A stretch of DNA of 64,000 nt from Streptomyces cellostaticus (GCF_001513965.1 NZ_KQ948035.1:6041-70040), one strand, 5' to 3'. Positions 43,805-53,107 are shown, counted from the first letter of the stretch. Notes: generated by a model from the sequence alone, not told the origin. Numbers and translations are program-made.

Positions 43805-44853
43805 AATTCACCCCTGCCGAGGCTCGGTTCGACTGCACCGGTCTCGTCTCCGGGCCTCAGGACCGGCGCGAGCAGGCGCTGGACGACCTGGCCACCGCGT
43901 CCGTCGACGTCATCCACCGGGTCGGCTTCGCGGTGTTCCGCATCGGCCGCCTGCGGCTGGGCGTCGAGGAGAGCCGCCGACTGTCGACAGCCCTGGCCGA
44001 ACGGATCCGCGCAGCGCTGATCGCCCGTGGCGCCCCCGCAGAGATGCGGCTGGAGATCGACCGGCCGCAGCAGACGTACGTACCCGAGGGCTTCTCCACC
44101 CGGACCCTGCTGCCCCACCACGACGGACAGCACTGCTCGTACCTGACACCCAGTCTCCAGGACGCACCCGACTGGGACCCTGCCTGGCGGGAGTTCGGCA
44201 GCTCCGGCTACACCACCACTCCCGCGCACAAGATGTACCAGGGCATCTTCCTCCCCGACGTGGGAGAAGGACTGAGCGTCACGACGTACTACGACTGGCT
44301 CGGCATCATCGACGACGTGCTCGACCGGCGTGGCATCGAAGCCGGGGACGACCGCCGGGCCACGGCGGCACGCTGGATCGGCGACAACCTGCGCCGGGGG
44401 CTGGAGCGTCAGCCGGAGCACGGCTGCGCCTATCCGTCGTTCGGGGCCATGCTCGGACTGGAGGAACCCCTTTGGCACGGCCTGTCCTTCCACCACAGCG
44501 AGGCCGTGCTGACTAAGGAGGAACGGATCCGCTACCCCGCCGCCGTGCCGCTTGCCCAGTGCTGCGCCTGCGGGGAATGCGAGGGCGAGGCGGCACGTCT
44601 CTTCTGCCACCAAGTGCTCATGGCCACCGGCCTGACCTGGGCGCAGTTCCGGCGCCGATGGGAAGTACTCGCACCAGGTGAGCATTGCGACCTGTTGTTT
44701 GGCCACAACCTCACCATGCTCCACGGCGGCCTGGCCGGCGGCCCGGGGCGGATTATCGAACCACTATGCCTGGTCATGGACACCCCATCCGGCCCCGAGT
44801 ACGAGCGATGGCTGGCCGCGTCCTGGCGGCGTTCCCTGCCCGGAGCGCATTGA
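43801..44853 (+). CDS. Probable Fe(II)/2-oxoglutarate oxygenase (TauD/clavaminate synthase-like) with Cys cluster
   Basis: 350 residues. The facial triad can be proposed as H106-x-D108 (LLPHHDGQH) and H308 (NLTMLHGG), with R317 as a possible 2-oxoglutarate anchor. This layout is like TauD/TfdA and clavaminate-synthase enzymes. Unusually, four Cys lie within seven residues (QCCACGEC, 253-260) with another at 269, suggesting a zinc or other metal site. GTG overlaps the preceding stop and GGAG lies upstream. Hydroxylation of an amino-acid side chain is plausible. Family assignment is moderate. Confidence 0.6.
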   Translation: MKFTPAEARFDCTGLVSGPQDRREQALDDLATASVDVIHRVGFAVFRIGRLRLGVEESRRLSTALAERIRAALIARGAPAEMRLEIDRPQQTYVPEGFSTRTLLPHHDGQHCSYLTPSLQDAPDWDPAWREFGSSGYTTTPAHKMYQGIFLPDVGEGLSVTTYYDWLGIIDDVLDRRGIEAGDDRRATAARWIGDNLRRGLERQPEHGCAYPSFGAMLGLEEPLWHGLSFHHSEAVLTKEERIRYPAAVPLAQCCACGECEGEAARLFCHQVLMATGLTWAQFRRRWEVLAPGEHCDLLFGHNLTMLHGGLAGGPGRIIEPLCLVMDTPSGPEYERWLAASWRRSLPGAH

Positions 44854-45788
44854 TGCGGGGGGCGTCCGCCACTCTCGCCACCCCGGTCGACCTGCACCTG
44901 CACACCCGGCACTCCGACGGGGACGAGACTCCGGCCGAGCTGGCCCGGCGCTGTATCGACGCGGGGCTGCGCGTGGCTGCCGTGACTGACCACAACACCG
45001 TGGCCGGCATCTCCGCGTTCGAGCAGGCCGTCGGCGGACGCCTCACCGTCGTACCGGCTTGCGAGGTCACCGCCACCTGGCGTGGCGAGGAGACCCACTG
45101 CCTGGCCTACTTCGTCGACCCCCATGACCTGCGGTTCCAGAAACGGATCGGTGGCGTCCACGACGCCGAACTGGCGTGGTGGCGCACCTGGACCGACCGT
45201 GCGCAGGCCACAGGAGTGCCGCTCACCTGGGACGATGTGGTGCTGCGCCTCGGCGGCCATCGTGTGGCCTATGTCGGCGACTATCTCGCCCTGCTGCTGG
45301 AGGCGGCGCACGGCGACCCGAGGTTCGCCGAGTACACGACTGAGACGTACGACGAGCTCGTGGCTGACTGGTGCCGTCCCGGTCGGCCGCTCCATGTGGA
45401 GCATCCTGAGAAGCCCGACGTGGTCGATGTCCTGTCATGGATCGAGGAGGCGGGCGGAGTCGCCGTCCTTGCCCACCCCAGCCAGTTCGTGACGGGCCTG
45501 AACGGTTCCGAGTGCGTGGCGCTGCTGGAGCCGCTGCGAGAAGCCGGACTGGCGGGGCTCGAAGTGTGGACGAGCTGGCACACGCCGGCTGATAGCGGCC
45601 ACCTCGCCGATGTGTGCGACCTGCTCGGCCTCGTCGCGACCGCCGGGTCCGACTACCACGGGGTGCGGGTCAAGCCTTGGGCGCCGCTGCCCGGTCTGCT
45701 GCCCGCTCTCCCCGCGGATCCCCTGGCCGTCATCGACGCGCTGCACGACCGTCGTCCCGTCCGTACGAGTACCGAGGCAGGGCTGTGA
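44853..45788 (+). CDS. PHP-domain phosphoesterase
   Basis: 311 residues with PHP motifs: DLHLHTRHSDG, TDHNT, PACEVTA, LAHPSQF and TAGSDYHG. These form a trinuclear metal site. The closest described group by layout is the YciV/TrpH type, which removes phosphate from 3',5'-nucleoside bisphosphates and RNA ends. In a pathway with tRNA-using LanB-like enzymes it might handle nucleotide by-products or remove a phosphate from an intermediate; this is speculation. It overlaps both neighbours (ATG in TGATG; GTGA at its end). Confidence 0.85.
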   Translation: MRGASATLATPVDLHLHTRHSDGDETPAELARRCIDAGLRVAAVTDHNTVAGISAFEQAVGGRLTVVPACEVTATWRGEETHCLAYFVDPHDLRFQKRIGGVHDAELAWWRTWTDRAQATGVPLTWDDVVLRLGGHRVAYVGDYLALLLEAAHGDPRFAEYTTETYDELVADWCRPGRPLHVEHPEKPDVVDVLSWIEEAGGVAVLAHPSQFVTGLNGSECVALLEPLREAGLAGLEVWTSWHTPADSGHLADVCDLLGLVATAGSDYHGVRVKPWAPLPGLLPALPADPLAVIDALHDRRPVRTSTEAGL

Positions 45789-48370
45789 CCAGCGTAAACG
45801 ACTCCCAGACCACCACGAGCCCCATCCCGGGTGGGGCATGGAGGCTTGTACCGATCGTCGTGCTCCGGCAGGCCGGCTTTCCGATGGAGGCGCTCACCCC
45901 CCTCGTGGACACCGCCTCCGTCGACGAGGCCCACGCTCTCCTGGAGAGCAGGAGCCGGCTGACTTCGCTGGCGCGGGACCTCAAGCCCGTGCTGCGGCAG
46001 CACCAGGTCCCCGGTTGTCCGCAGTTGGCGGCGCGCGTGGGCCAGCTACGGCCGCTGCCCGGCCGTGAACTGCGGCGTGCCACCACAGCACTTCCCGATG
46101 AGGCGGCGCGCACCCTGCAGACCTACCAGACGTCCGCAGAGGAGTTCGCCAGGGAACATGGGGCCTTTACCGCACGGCACCGCACCCGTCTGGACCGCGC
46201 AAGAACCGCCGTGGCCGAGGCATTCGGCGACGAGCGCCTGCGGCAAGTCCTGCTGCTGTCGAACGACGCTGCGTATCCGGAGTTTGCCGCATGGCTCGAC
46301 ACCTTCCAGGGGAACATGGGTCGGCACACGCGAAGAATGACCGATCTGCTCACGATGTACCTCCAGCGGGTGACGACGAAGAACGAGACCCACTCCCACT
46401 TCGGACCGTTCACCGTGGGCCGGGTCGGGGACGTGCCGGGCATCGCATGGACCTCGGAACGGGAGATGGAGCGCAGGGCGCTCTTCAGCCACTGGGCCGC
46501 GGAGAAGCTCGCCCAGAGCGCCGCGGCAGTCCCCGGCCTGTTCGATTTCGTATGTCCTCGCAGGCGCCCGCTGTCCTTCCTGCGCGACGGCCGTATCGAC
46601 CTTTACGCGTTCACCACCCGGGACGGGCTGGACACCGACTGGAACTTCCAGCACCTCGGAGGCAGGCAGGTGGCAGCGCACGAGGCATGGCTGTGGCAGC
46701 GCTGCGACGGCGAACGAACGCTTCGCGAGCTGCGCTCGGAGTGGGACACCGAGCTCGGTTCCCACGCCCCCGTCCCCTTCGACCAGGTGCTGAAGGAGCT
46801 GGTCGCGCGCGAATGGGTGGTTGCCGAGTTCGAGATCCCCGTGGGCGACCATGAGCCCCTGGCCGCCCTGCGCCGACAACTGCTCTCCGCTCCACCGGAA
46901 CAGGCCGCACCGATACTCTCGGCCATCGGTCACTTCGAGGAGGACCTGGCCCGCTTCGCGAAGCTGCCCCTCGCCGAGCGCCCGGCCGCGCTGACCGCGG
47001 CCAAAGCCAGGTTCGAGAAGCTGACGGGAACCGCCGCAAACCGCAACAGCGGCCTGCACTACGCCGACCGGAGCATCCTGTTCGAGGAGGCCCACGGCGA
47101 GCCGGCCGGCCTGACCATCGGCCCGGACATCGCCCGCTTCATCACGGACGAACTGTCCATCGTGTACGAGACCGTGCTCGCGCGTCCACGGCTGCGCATG
47201 CGGCGTGAGCTCGCCATTCTCACGCGATGGGTGGCGGAGCGCTTCGGCGCCGATGTCGAGGTCCCCCTGGACCGCCTCTACTCGGAGTTCTTCCGGGACC
47301 GGCACGCCCTTGAGGAGGAGTGCGCCACCGTTGAGGCCGAGCTGGCGGCGCTCGACCGGGTGATCACCGACGCGCTGCTGGGGGAGGGGGGTGTGGACCG
47401 GCCGGAGGTCGTCGTGGAACGGGACCGGATGCAGGCGATCCTTACCGCCCATCCCCGTACACCTGCGGCGGTCGTTGATCCGGACGTGCTGTTCGCTGCC
47501 ACGAGCCGCCGAGCCTTGCGCGAGGGCCGGTTCACCGCAGTGATCGGAGACTGCCACGCCGTCCGGGAGGTCATCACCCACACCAGCTTCGGCCCCCTGA
47601 TCCAGGAACGCGCCCCGGAGTTGCTGCCAGAGGTCTACGAGGGCTACCTGTCCCTGCTCGACGACGGCGAGGTCCTCGCCAACCTGTCACGGGGCCACCC
47701 GGACAAGTCGTCGACGCAGCTCGTCTACCCCTGCTACGACCTGGAGGTCTACGGCCGCTCCGGGCAGTCGCGCGACCGGGTGGTGCAGCCCTCCCAGCTG
47801 TACGTCGTGCTGCGTAACGGGCGGCTGGAACTGCGTGCCCGCGGTGTCGAGGGCAGGCTGCGCCTCATGGCGCCCCCGGCCGGCGGACCAAGCATCCGCC
47901 AGGACCCGCTCTCCCCGTTCGCCTTCCCGCGTCACTTCGGCGGGGCGGGACTGGACGCCCCCACCCTGGAGCACATCCCCCGTATCCGATGCGGCCGTGT
48001 CGTCCTGCAACGCGAGACCTGGCGGATCCCCGCCGCGCGCCTGCGTGGTGCGGCGGCTTTCGACGGCCCCGTGGGGCAGACGGGCGGGGAGGAGGCCGCG
48101 GAGTTCGTCGCGGCCTGCCGGCTGCACTCAGAGCTCGGCCTGCCCCGGCACGTCTTCGCCAAGGTCCCCGGTGAGCCGAAGCCGATCTACGTCGACTGGC
48201 AGGCTCCGCTCCTAGTACGGCAGTTGTGCCGACTGGCCGCACGGAAGGACGGCACGCTGGAGATCTCCGAAATGCTGCCCACGCCCAGCCAACGCTGGTT
48301 GAGCGTGCACGGTCATCGCTACACCAGCGAGCTGCGGTGCGCCGTGTTCTCACCGGGGGGCCCGAGGTGA
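45785..48370 (+). CDS. LanB-like protein 2 (paralogue of LanB-like protein 1)
   Basis: 861 residues, the same length as protein 1, with the same signature MYLQRVTTKNETHSHFGP (191-208) and C-terminal GGPSIRQDPLSPFAFPRHFG, but diverged elsewhere, especially over the first 180 residues. It too lacks an elimination domain. Two such proteins in one operon suggest two successive aminoacyl additions, or one active and one accessory subunit. GTG overlaps the PHP stop and the stop overlaps the transporter start. Confidence 0.88.
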   Translation: MTSVNDSQTTTSPIPGGAWRLVPIVVLRQAGFPMEALTPLVDTASVDEAHALLESRSRLTSLARDLKPVLRQHQVPGCPQLAARVGQLRPLPGRELRRATTALPDEAARTLQTYQTSAEEFAREHGAFTARHRTRLDRARTAVAEAFGDERLRQVLLLSNDAAYPEFAAWLDTFQGNMGRHTRRMTDLLTMYLQRVTTKNETHSHFGPFTVGRVGDVPGIAWTSEREMERRALFSHWAAEKLAQSAAAVPGLFDFVCPRRRPLSFLRDGRIDLYAFTTRDGLDTDWNFQHLGGRQVAAHEAWLWQRCDGERTLRELRSEWDTELGSHAPVPFDQVLKELVAREWVVAEFEIPVGDHEPLAALRRQLLSAPPEQAAPILSAIGHFEEDLARFAKLPLAERPAALTAAKARFEKLTGTAANRNSGLHYADRSILFEEAHGEPAGLTIGPDIARFITDELSIVYETVLARPRLRMRRELAILTRWVAERFGADVEVPLDRLYSEFFRDRHALEEECATVEAELAALDRVITDALLGEGGVDRPEVVVERDRMQAILTAHPRTPAAVVDPDVLFAATSRRALREGRFTAVIGDCHAVREVITHTSFGPLIQERAPELLPEVYEGYLSLLDDGEVLANLSRGHPDKSSTQLVYPCYDLEVYGRSGQSRDRVVQPSQLYVVLRNGRLELRARGVEGRLRLMAPPAGGPSIRQDPLSPFAFPRHFGGAGLDAPTLEHIPRIRCGRVVLQRETWRIPAARLRGAAAFDGPVGQTGGEEAAEFVAACRLHSELGLPRHVFAKVPGEPKPIYVDWQAPLLVRQLCRLAARKDGTLEISEMLPTPSQRWLSVHGHRYTSELRCAVFSPGGPR

Positions 48371-49611
48371 GCGCACACACCACCTTTCGCTTCAGTTCCG
48401 GCTATCACCGGGTGATCGGTGCCGCGAGCGCGTCGGCGGTCGGCGACGGCATGCGTTTCGCCGCCCTTCCGCTGCTGTCCGCCGCGCTGCTGCACGACGC
48501 GTTCCAGGTGTCCGCGGTCACCGCGGCCACGACGGTGCCCTGGCTGCTGTTCGGCCTGCCGGCGGGAGCGTATGCCGACCGGTTCGAGCGCGGTCGCCTG
48601 ATGGTCATCGCCGACCTACTGCGCGCCCTGACGCTGATCGTCACCGTAGTGCTGCTTGCCTGCGGCCGGCTGACGTTCTGGCCCCTGCTGACCGCAGCGT
48701 TCCTGCTGGGTGTCGGGGAGGTGCTGTTCGACTGCGCGTCCTTCGCGCTGCTGCCGAGCATCGTTCCCAAGGAGAAGCTGGAAGCGGCGAACGGCCGACT
48801 CTTCGCGGTCCAGACCGTGGGCCGCGATCTGCTGGGACATGTGCTCGGCGGTGTGCTCTTCGTGGTGGGCAGGGTGATTCCCCTCCTGCTCGACGCACTC
48901 TCCTTCCTGATGTCTGCAGCGTTGCTGACCCGCGTTCGCGGGCCGCAGCCCGAGCGGTCCACGGTCAGGCCGCGGCTCCTGACCGACATCCGCGAGGGCC
49001 TGGTCCACGTGCTGCGTGACCCTCTGCTGCGCGCCCTGACTCTCTCCGCGGGCGTCATCAACGCTGTGTACCTCGGGCAAATCGCCGTCTTCGTCATCCT
49101 GGTGCGCGACGTGCTTGGGCTCCCGGACGCCGCATACGGGGCACTGCTGGCCGCCGGAGCTGCCGGGGGCGTGGTCGGCAGCATGGTTGCAAGCCGTATG
49201 ACCGGAGCGATAGGCCGGGTCCCTACCCTGATCGGAAACCTGGCCCTGATGGGTGTGGGAGGTCTGGCGGTAGCAGCAACCGACAGCGTGTACGTGGTCA
49301 CCGTCGGATACTGCGCCGCTGGGTTCGGCCTCATGGTCTGGAACGTCGTGGCTGTCTCCCTGCGGCAGGAACTCATCCCGGATCGCCTCCTCGGCCGGGC
49401 AACGGGCGTGTATCGGTTGTTCGCCTGGGGGACGATGCCCCTCGGCGCGCTGATCTTCGGCTGGCTGAGCACGTCGGCGGGACCGCAGACGGCCTTCGCG
49501 GCCGGCGGCGCGGTCACACTGGTGATGTGCCTGCCCATCTCTTTCACCCTGCTGAAGGACAGCAGAATCACCGACGACCGCAAGACCCCCGAAGGTGCAC
49601 ATGATGAGTGA
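48367..49611 (+). CDS. MFS exporter (enterobactin-exporter-like)
   Basis: 414 residues with about 12 membrane segments and the loop motif AGAYADRFERGRLMVIADLLRA typical of the EntS/MFS_3 group, which exports small secreted metabolites. GTG overlaps the LanB-like 2 stop (GTGA). Together with the ABC exporter of the divergent operon, the locus has two export routes. Substrate inferred from position. Confidence 0.87.
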   Translation: MSAHTTFRFSSGYHRVIGAASASAVGDGMRFAALPLLSAALLHDAFQVSAVTAATTVPWLLFGLPAGAYADRFERGRLMVIADLLRALTLIVTVVLLACGRLTFWPLLTAAFLLGVGEVLFDCASFALLPSIVPKEKLEAANGRLFAVQTVGRDLLGHVLGGVLFVVGRVIPLLLDALSFLMSAALLTRVRGPQPERSTVRPRLLTDIREGLVHVLRDPLLRALTLSAGVINAVYLGQIAVFVILVRDVLGLPDAAYGALLAAGAAGGVVGSMVASRMTGAIGRVPTLIGNLALMGVGGLAVAATDSVYVVTVGYCAAGFGLMVWNVVAVSLRQELIPDRLLGRATGVYRLFAWGTMPLGALIFGWLSTSAGPQTAFAAGGAVTLVMCLPISFTLLKDSRITDDRKTPEGAHDE

Positions 49612-50512
49612 GCGATTCGCCGAGTTGGACAGCCTGGCCGAACGGTGGGGCTTGAGCGGCCTGGAACTGGTCGGCAAAGGTCTGGAATTCTCCGTCTACC
49701 GGGCGCAGGGGCGCGACGGGCAGCCCGTCGCACTACGTCTCGCGCACCGGCGATTCGACTCGAACGCCAATGACCCCCATGTGGACACCCGGGCCCTGCT
49801 CCTTCAGGAGTACGAGATCGCGAGGCATCTGACCGCCCATGGTCTGCCGGTCGCAGAGGCGAAGGAACTCGTCCTGGCGGACGAGCCGGCGTCCCCCGAC
49901 GTACTGCTGTCCGCATATGTCCCCGACGACGGATCGGATCTCGACTCCTTCGCGCTCGGGCAGCTCCTCGCGCGGCTTCATCAGGTGCCGCCGCCGCGTC
50001 TGACGCCCGTCGCGTCGGAGGGATTGCCTACGGCGAGTGCGATCACCGCACGTATCGGGCGCCGTTGGGCCGAGATCGGCCACCTTGTCGACGACTGGCC
50101 AGAACCGCCGGACGCGTCCCTCGTCACCGGACATCTCACCAGCCTCACCGGGGCCAGCCTCCTGCACCTCGATGTCCGCAGCGACAACATCCGACGACAG
50201 CAGGGGCAGACCGTCGCCCTGCTGGATTGGTCGAACGCCCTGCTCGGGTCTCCCTCGGTGGAGTTCGGGCGCCTTGTCGAGTACGCCCGGTATCCGGAGA
50301 ACGAGCTCGATGTGGAAGCGATCCGCAGCGGATACGCGAGGACTGCAACGGTTCCGCCCGACAGCGATCCGTGCTTGATGGTGTGCCGACTGGACGCCGC
50401 ACTGATGCTGGCTCTCGTCTTCCTTTCCGAGGCGCCCGACCCGAGCCGCGGACCCGCGGCAGCCGACCACGCACGAGAACTCGCGCTCAGGGTGATCGCA
50501 CGTCACGCGTAA
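49601..50512 (+). CDS. APH-fold kinase / phosphotransferase
   Basis: 303 residues: a catalytic HLDVRSDN loop, VALLDWSNALLG as metal-binding Asp, and an N-terminal LELVGKGLEFSVYRA nucleotide loop. It could phosphorylate an intermediate or give self-resistance by inactivating the product inside the cell, with export or dephosphorylation later. It overlaps the transporter stop. ATG 49601 or 49604 are both possible, with GAAGG upstream. Confidence 0.85.
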   Translation: MMSERFAELDSLAERWGLSGLELVGKGLEFSVYRAQGRDGQPVALRLAHRRFDSNANDPHVDTRALLLQEYEIARHLTAHGLPVAEAKELVLADEPASPDVLLSAYVPDDGSDLDSFALGQLLARLHQVPPPRLTPVASEGLPTASAITARIGRRWAEIGHLVDDWPEPPDASLVTGHLTSLTGASLLHLDVRSDNIRRQQGQTVALLDWSNALLGSPSVEFGRLVEYARYPENELDVEAIRSGYARTATVPPDSDPCLMVCRLDAALMLALVFLSEAPDPSRGPAAADHARELALRVIARHA

Positions 50513-50546
50513 ACACTCATTTCACTTCGAACCTCTTGGAGTAGCC

Positions 50547-51122
50547 ATGGTGAACCTCACCCGTATCTACACGAAGACGGGAGACGACGGCACGACCGCC
50601 CTCGGTGACATGAGCAGAACGAGCAAGCTGGACAAGAGACTTGCGGCCTACGCCGACGTGGATGAGGCGAACTCCACGATCGGCGTGGCCATCGCGGCAG
50701 GAGACCTCTCCAACGAGATCGCCACTCTTCTGGTGCGGATCCAGAACGACTTGTTCGACGTAGGCGCGGACCTCTGTACGCCCCTGTCGGAACCCGGGGG
50801 CGACACGGCCTCGCTTCGCGTGGAGGACTCGTACATAGAGTTTCTAGAAGAGCAGTGCGACCGGTTCAACGAGGGTCTTGAAAAGCTGCGCAGCTTCATT
50901 CTCCCTGGTGGAACTCCCGGTGCCGCCTTCCTCCATCAGGCCCGAACCGTGGCGCGCCGTGCCGAGCGCGCGACCTGGGCCGCTCTGGAAGAGCATGGGG
51001 AAACCATGAACAGCAACACGGTGAAGTATCTGAACCGGCTCTCCGACCTGCTCTTCATCCTCGCCCGGCAGGCCAACGTCGCCCGAGGGGACGTCCTTTG
51101 GCAGCCGGGCGCCAACCGGTAG
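50547..51122 (+). CDS. Cob(I)alamin adenosyltransferase, PduO type
   Basis: 191 residues with the PduO-type ATP-binding N-terminus IYTKTGDDGTTALGDMSRTSK and the C-terminal NRLSDLLFILAR helix. It makes adenosylcobalamin from cob(I)alamin and ATP. It closes the operon containing a B12-type radical SAM enzyme, so it probably serves cobalamin supply to that enzyme. GGAG lies 8 nt upstream of the ATG. Confidence 0.9.
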   Translation: MVNLTRIYTKTGDDGTTALGDMSRTSKLDKRLAAYADVDEANSTIGVAIAAGDLSNEIATLLVRIQNDLFDVGADLCTPLSEPGGDTASLRVEDSYIEFLEEQCDRFNEGLEKLRSFILPGGTPGAAFLHQARTVARRAERATWAALEEHGETMNSNTVKYLNRLSDLLFILARQANVARGDVLWQPGANR

Positions 51123-51141
51123 GAAACGTGTTGGTCTGGCA

Positions 51142-51288
51142 GGAAAGACGGAGCGGCCTTCCTACCGCGAAGTGGAAGAGCTTGTCGAGACATCCCGCGA
51201 ATGCCTCCGAGTGCGCTTGCCCACAGGCCAGTCGTCACTGACAGCGTTCCTCAACGGCTTCGAGATCCACGTGGGACGCCGCAAGTAG
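51142..51288 (+). other. Short coding-like fragment without start
   Basis: An open frame directly after the adenosyltransferase encodes about 48 residues ending LNGFEIHVGRRK, with amphipathic character, but has no ATG/GTG with a ribosome site at its 5' end. It may be the 3' remnant of a gene cut by rearrangement. The antisense strand is claimed by the chimeric amidohydrolase frame. Confidence 0.25.
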
Positions 51289-52927
51289 GTACTGAGAGCG
51301 CGGTCGGCATCGCGCAGATGCTGGGCGAGCGGCGTCAGACGCTTTCGCGCTTCATGTGGGTCGGAGGCTTGGAGGAGCTGTACGGCGATGTCCAGAACGG
51401 CACCAGCGGCCAGGGGGTCCGTGGGCGGCGCGGTGTAGGGCTTGGACGTCTTCTTCTTGCCCGCAGTGTTGAGCAGTGGCTCGGCCTGCGCGATGCGGGA
51501 GGTGTACTCCGTGTCGAGGGCGGTGGCCAGGCACGGTGTGCTGGCGTACTCGCGGGCGACGGGCCAGGTTCGGAAGACCATGGCGACCGTGGCGCGCAGG
51601 TCGGCGAAGTAGTGGGCGGCGGTGACCAGTGCGCCCTGGTCGAGCCATTCCCGGGCCGGGAAGAGCGCGGCGACTCGTTCCGGGCCCCAGAATCCCCGCT
51701 CGACCTCGGCCGTGTCGTGCAGCAGCGGCTGCTGGATGGTGACGGGGATGCCCAACGCGACGGCGCGGGCCCGCTGCTCGGGGCCGGCCAGGCCGCCGTG
51801 TTCCATGACGAGGGTGCCCGCGGGCAGGCCGGGATTGTTCCTCAGCACGCGCTCATAGACATCGAGGAGGATACGCACGGCACGGTCGCCGTAGGCGTGG
51901 GTGCCGACCCTCCAACCGCGGCGGACCACCGCTTCGACGGCCTCGACCAGTGCGTCGGGCTCCCAGGTCAGCGTGCCGGAGAAGGCATGGTCGCAGGCGT
52001 AGGGCTCCTCGGTGGCTCCCGCCTCCAGCCCCCCGTCGAGACCGAACTTCACCCCCCACACCCGTAGCCACGGATCGGCGCAGTAGCGCCAGTCCTCCAT
52101 GGCATCGAGCAGGTCCTCCACCTCGGCCGCGCTGGACAGGCCGATCGCCGAGATCAGCGCGCGCACCCGGGTGCTGAGCGCGCCTGCCTCGCGGGCGGCC
52201 AGCAGGACGGCGTAGTCGTCGAGGGAGACCGCGCAGTCGCGGACGGTGCCGATCCCCGTGGCGGCATACCGACCACTGGCCAGCCGAAGCCCGTCGATGC
52301 GCCGAGCCCGACCCTCCGCGGGGACGAGCCGCTCCACCAGGCCCAGCGCGTTGTCGATCAGCCGGCCGTTGAGCCGGCCGTCGGCGTCGCGGCCGATCAC
52401 GCCGCCGGCCGGGACCGGTGTGTCCTCGGTGATGCCCCGCCAGACGCAGTGCGTAGGTGTTGACGACGTCGTTGTGGCCCGCCGCGCTTGACCAGGACCG
52501 GGTGGCGGTCGGTGGCCTGGTCGAGTTCGGCGGCGGCGGTGGGCATGCGACGCTCCGCCAGGTTGAGTTCCTGCCAGTTGGTGGTCGTGCGGATCCACCG
52601 GCCCTCGGGCGTCGTGGCGGCCCGGTGCCGGATCAGGTCCAGGAACTCGCCGATGGTGCGAGCCCGGTGCACCGGGACGTCATGCGCGCTGTGGCCGGCG
52701 AAGATCAGATGGGTGTGGGTGTCGTCGAACGCGGGCAGGACCGTGGCCCTGGGCAGGTCCAGGACCCGGGTGCGGGCGGTCACCCAGGCATCGAGGCCTT
52801 TCGGGTCCGATGACAACGCGGCGATGCGATCGCCCCGCACCGCCAAGGCCCGCTGCGGGTCCTGGCCGGACACCAGCGTGTGCACCGCGGCAGCCCTGAT
52901 CAACAGATCGGCACCGTGATCAGTCAT
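51162..52927 (-). pseudogene. Amidohydrolase (YtcJ-like), frameshifted and with foreign 3' end
   Basis: The 5' part is a clear metal-dependent amidohydrolase: FDDTHTHLIFAG, GTVRDCAVS, VKFGLDGGLEAGAT, HAYGDRAVR, MEHGG. ATG 52927 has GGGAG upstream. Two single-G insertions in G-runs, near 52480 and 52440, throw the frame twice within about 45 bp; removing them restores HNDVVNTYALRLAGITEDT. After about 51655 the sequence no longer looks like an amidohydrolase and becomes an unrelated protein end (with YFADLRATVAMVFRTWP and ARKRLTPLAQHLRDADR). So it is a broken chimera, unless the G-runs are sequencing errors. Confidence 0.7.
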
Positions 52928-53107
52928 GGTCTTCTCCCGCATCGTCTCGACGCTCTCCTACGCAGCGGGCAGCGGGGCCGGGACAACCGGAACACGACGG
53001 CAGCCCACAGGCCGCCCGCTCCGCCCACCAGTCGGTTGTACGGGTCTTCGCAGATCACCGCACATTCAGCGGCTGTTCACACAGGAAACCTGACACGGAT
53101 GCGACCT

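Noticed and set aside
29994..48370. Classical class I lanthipeptide or thiopeptide cluster
   Set aside because: No LanC cyclase, no elimination domain, no pyridine synthase-like protein and no Cys-rich precursor peptide were seen.
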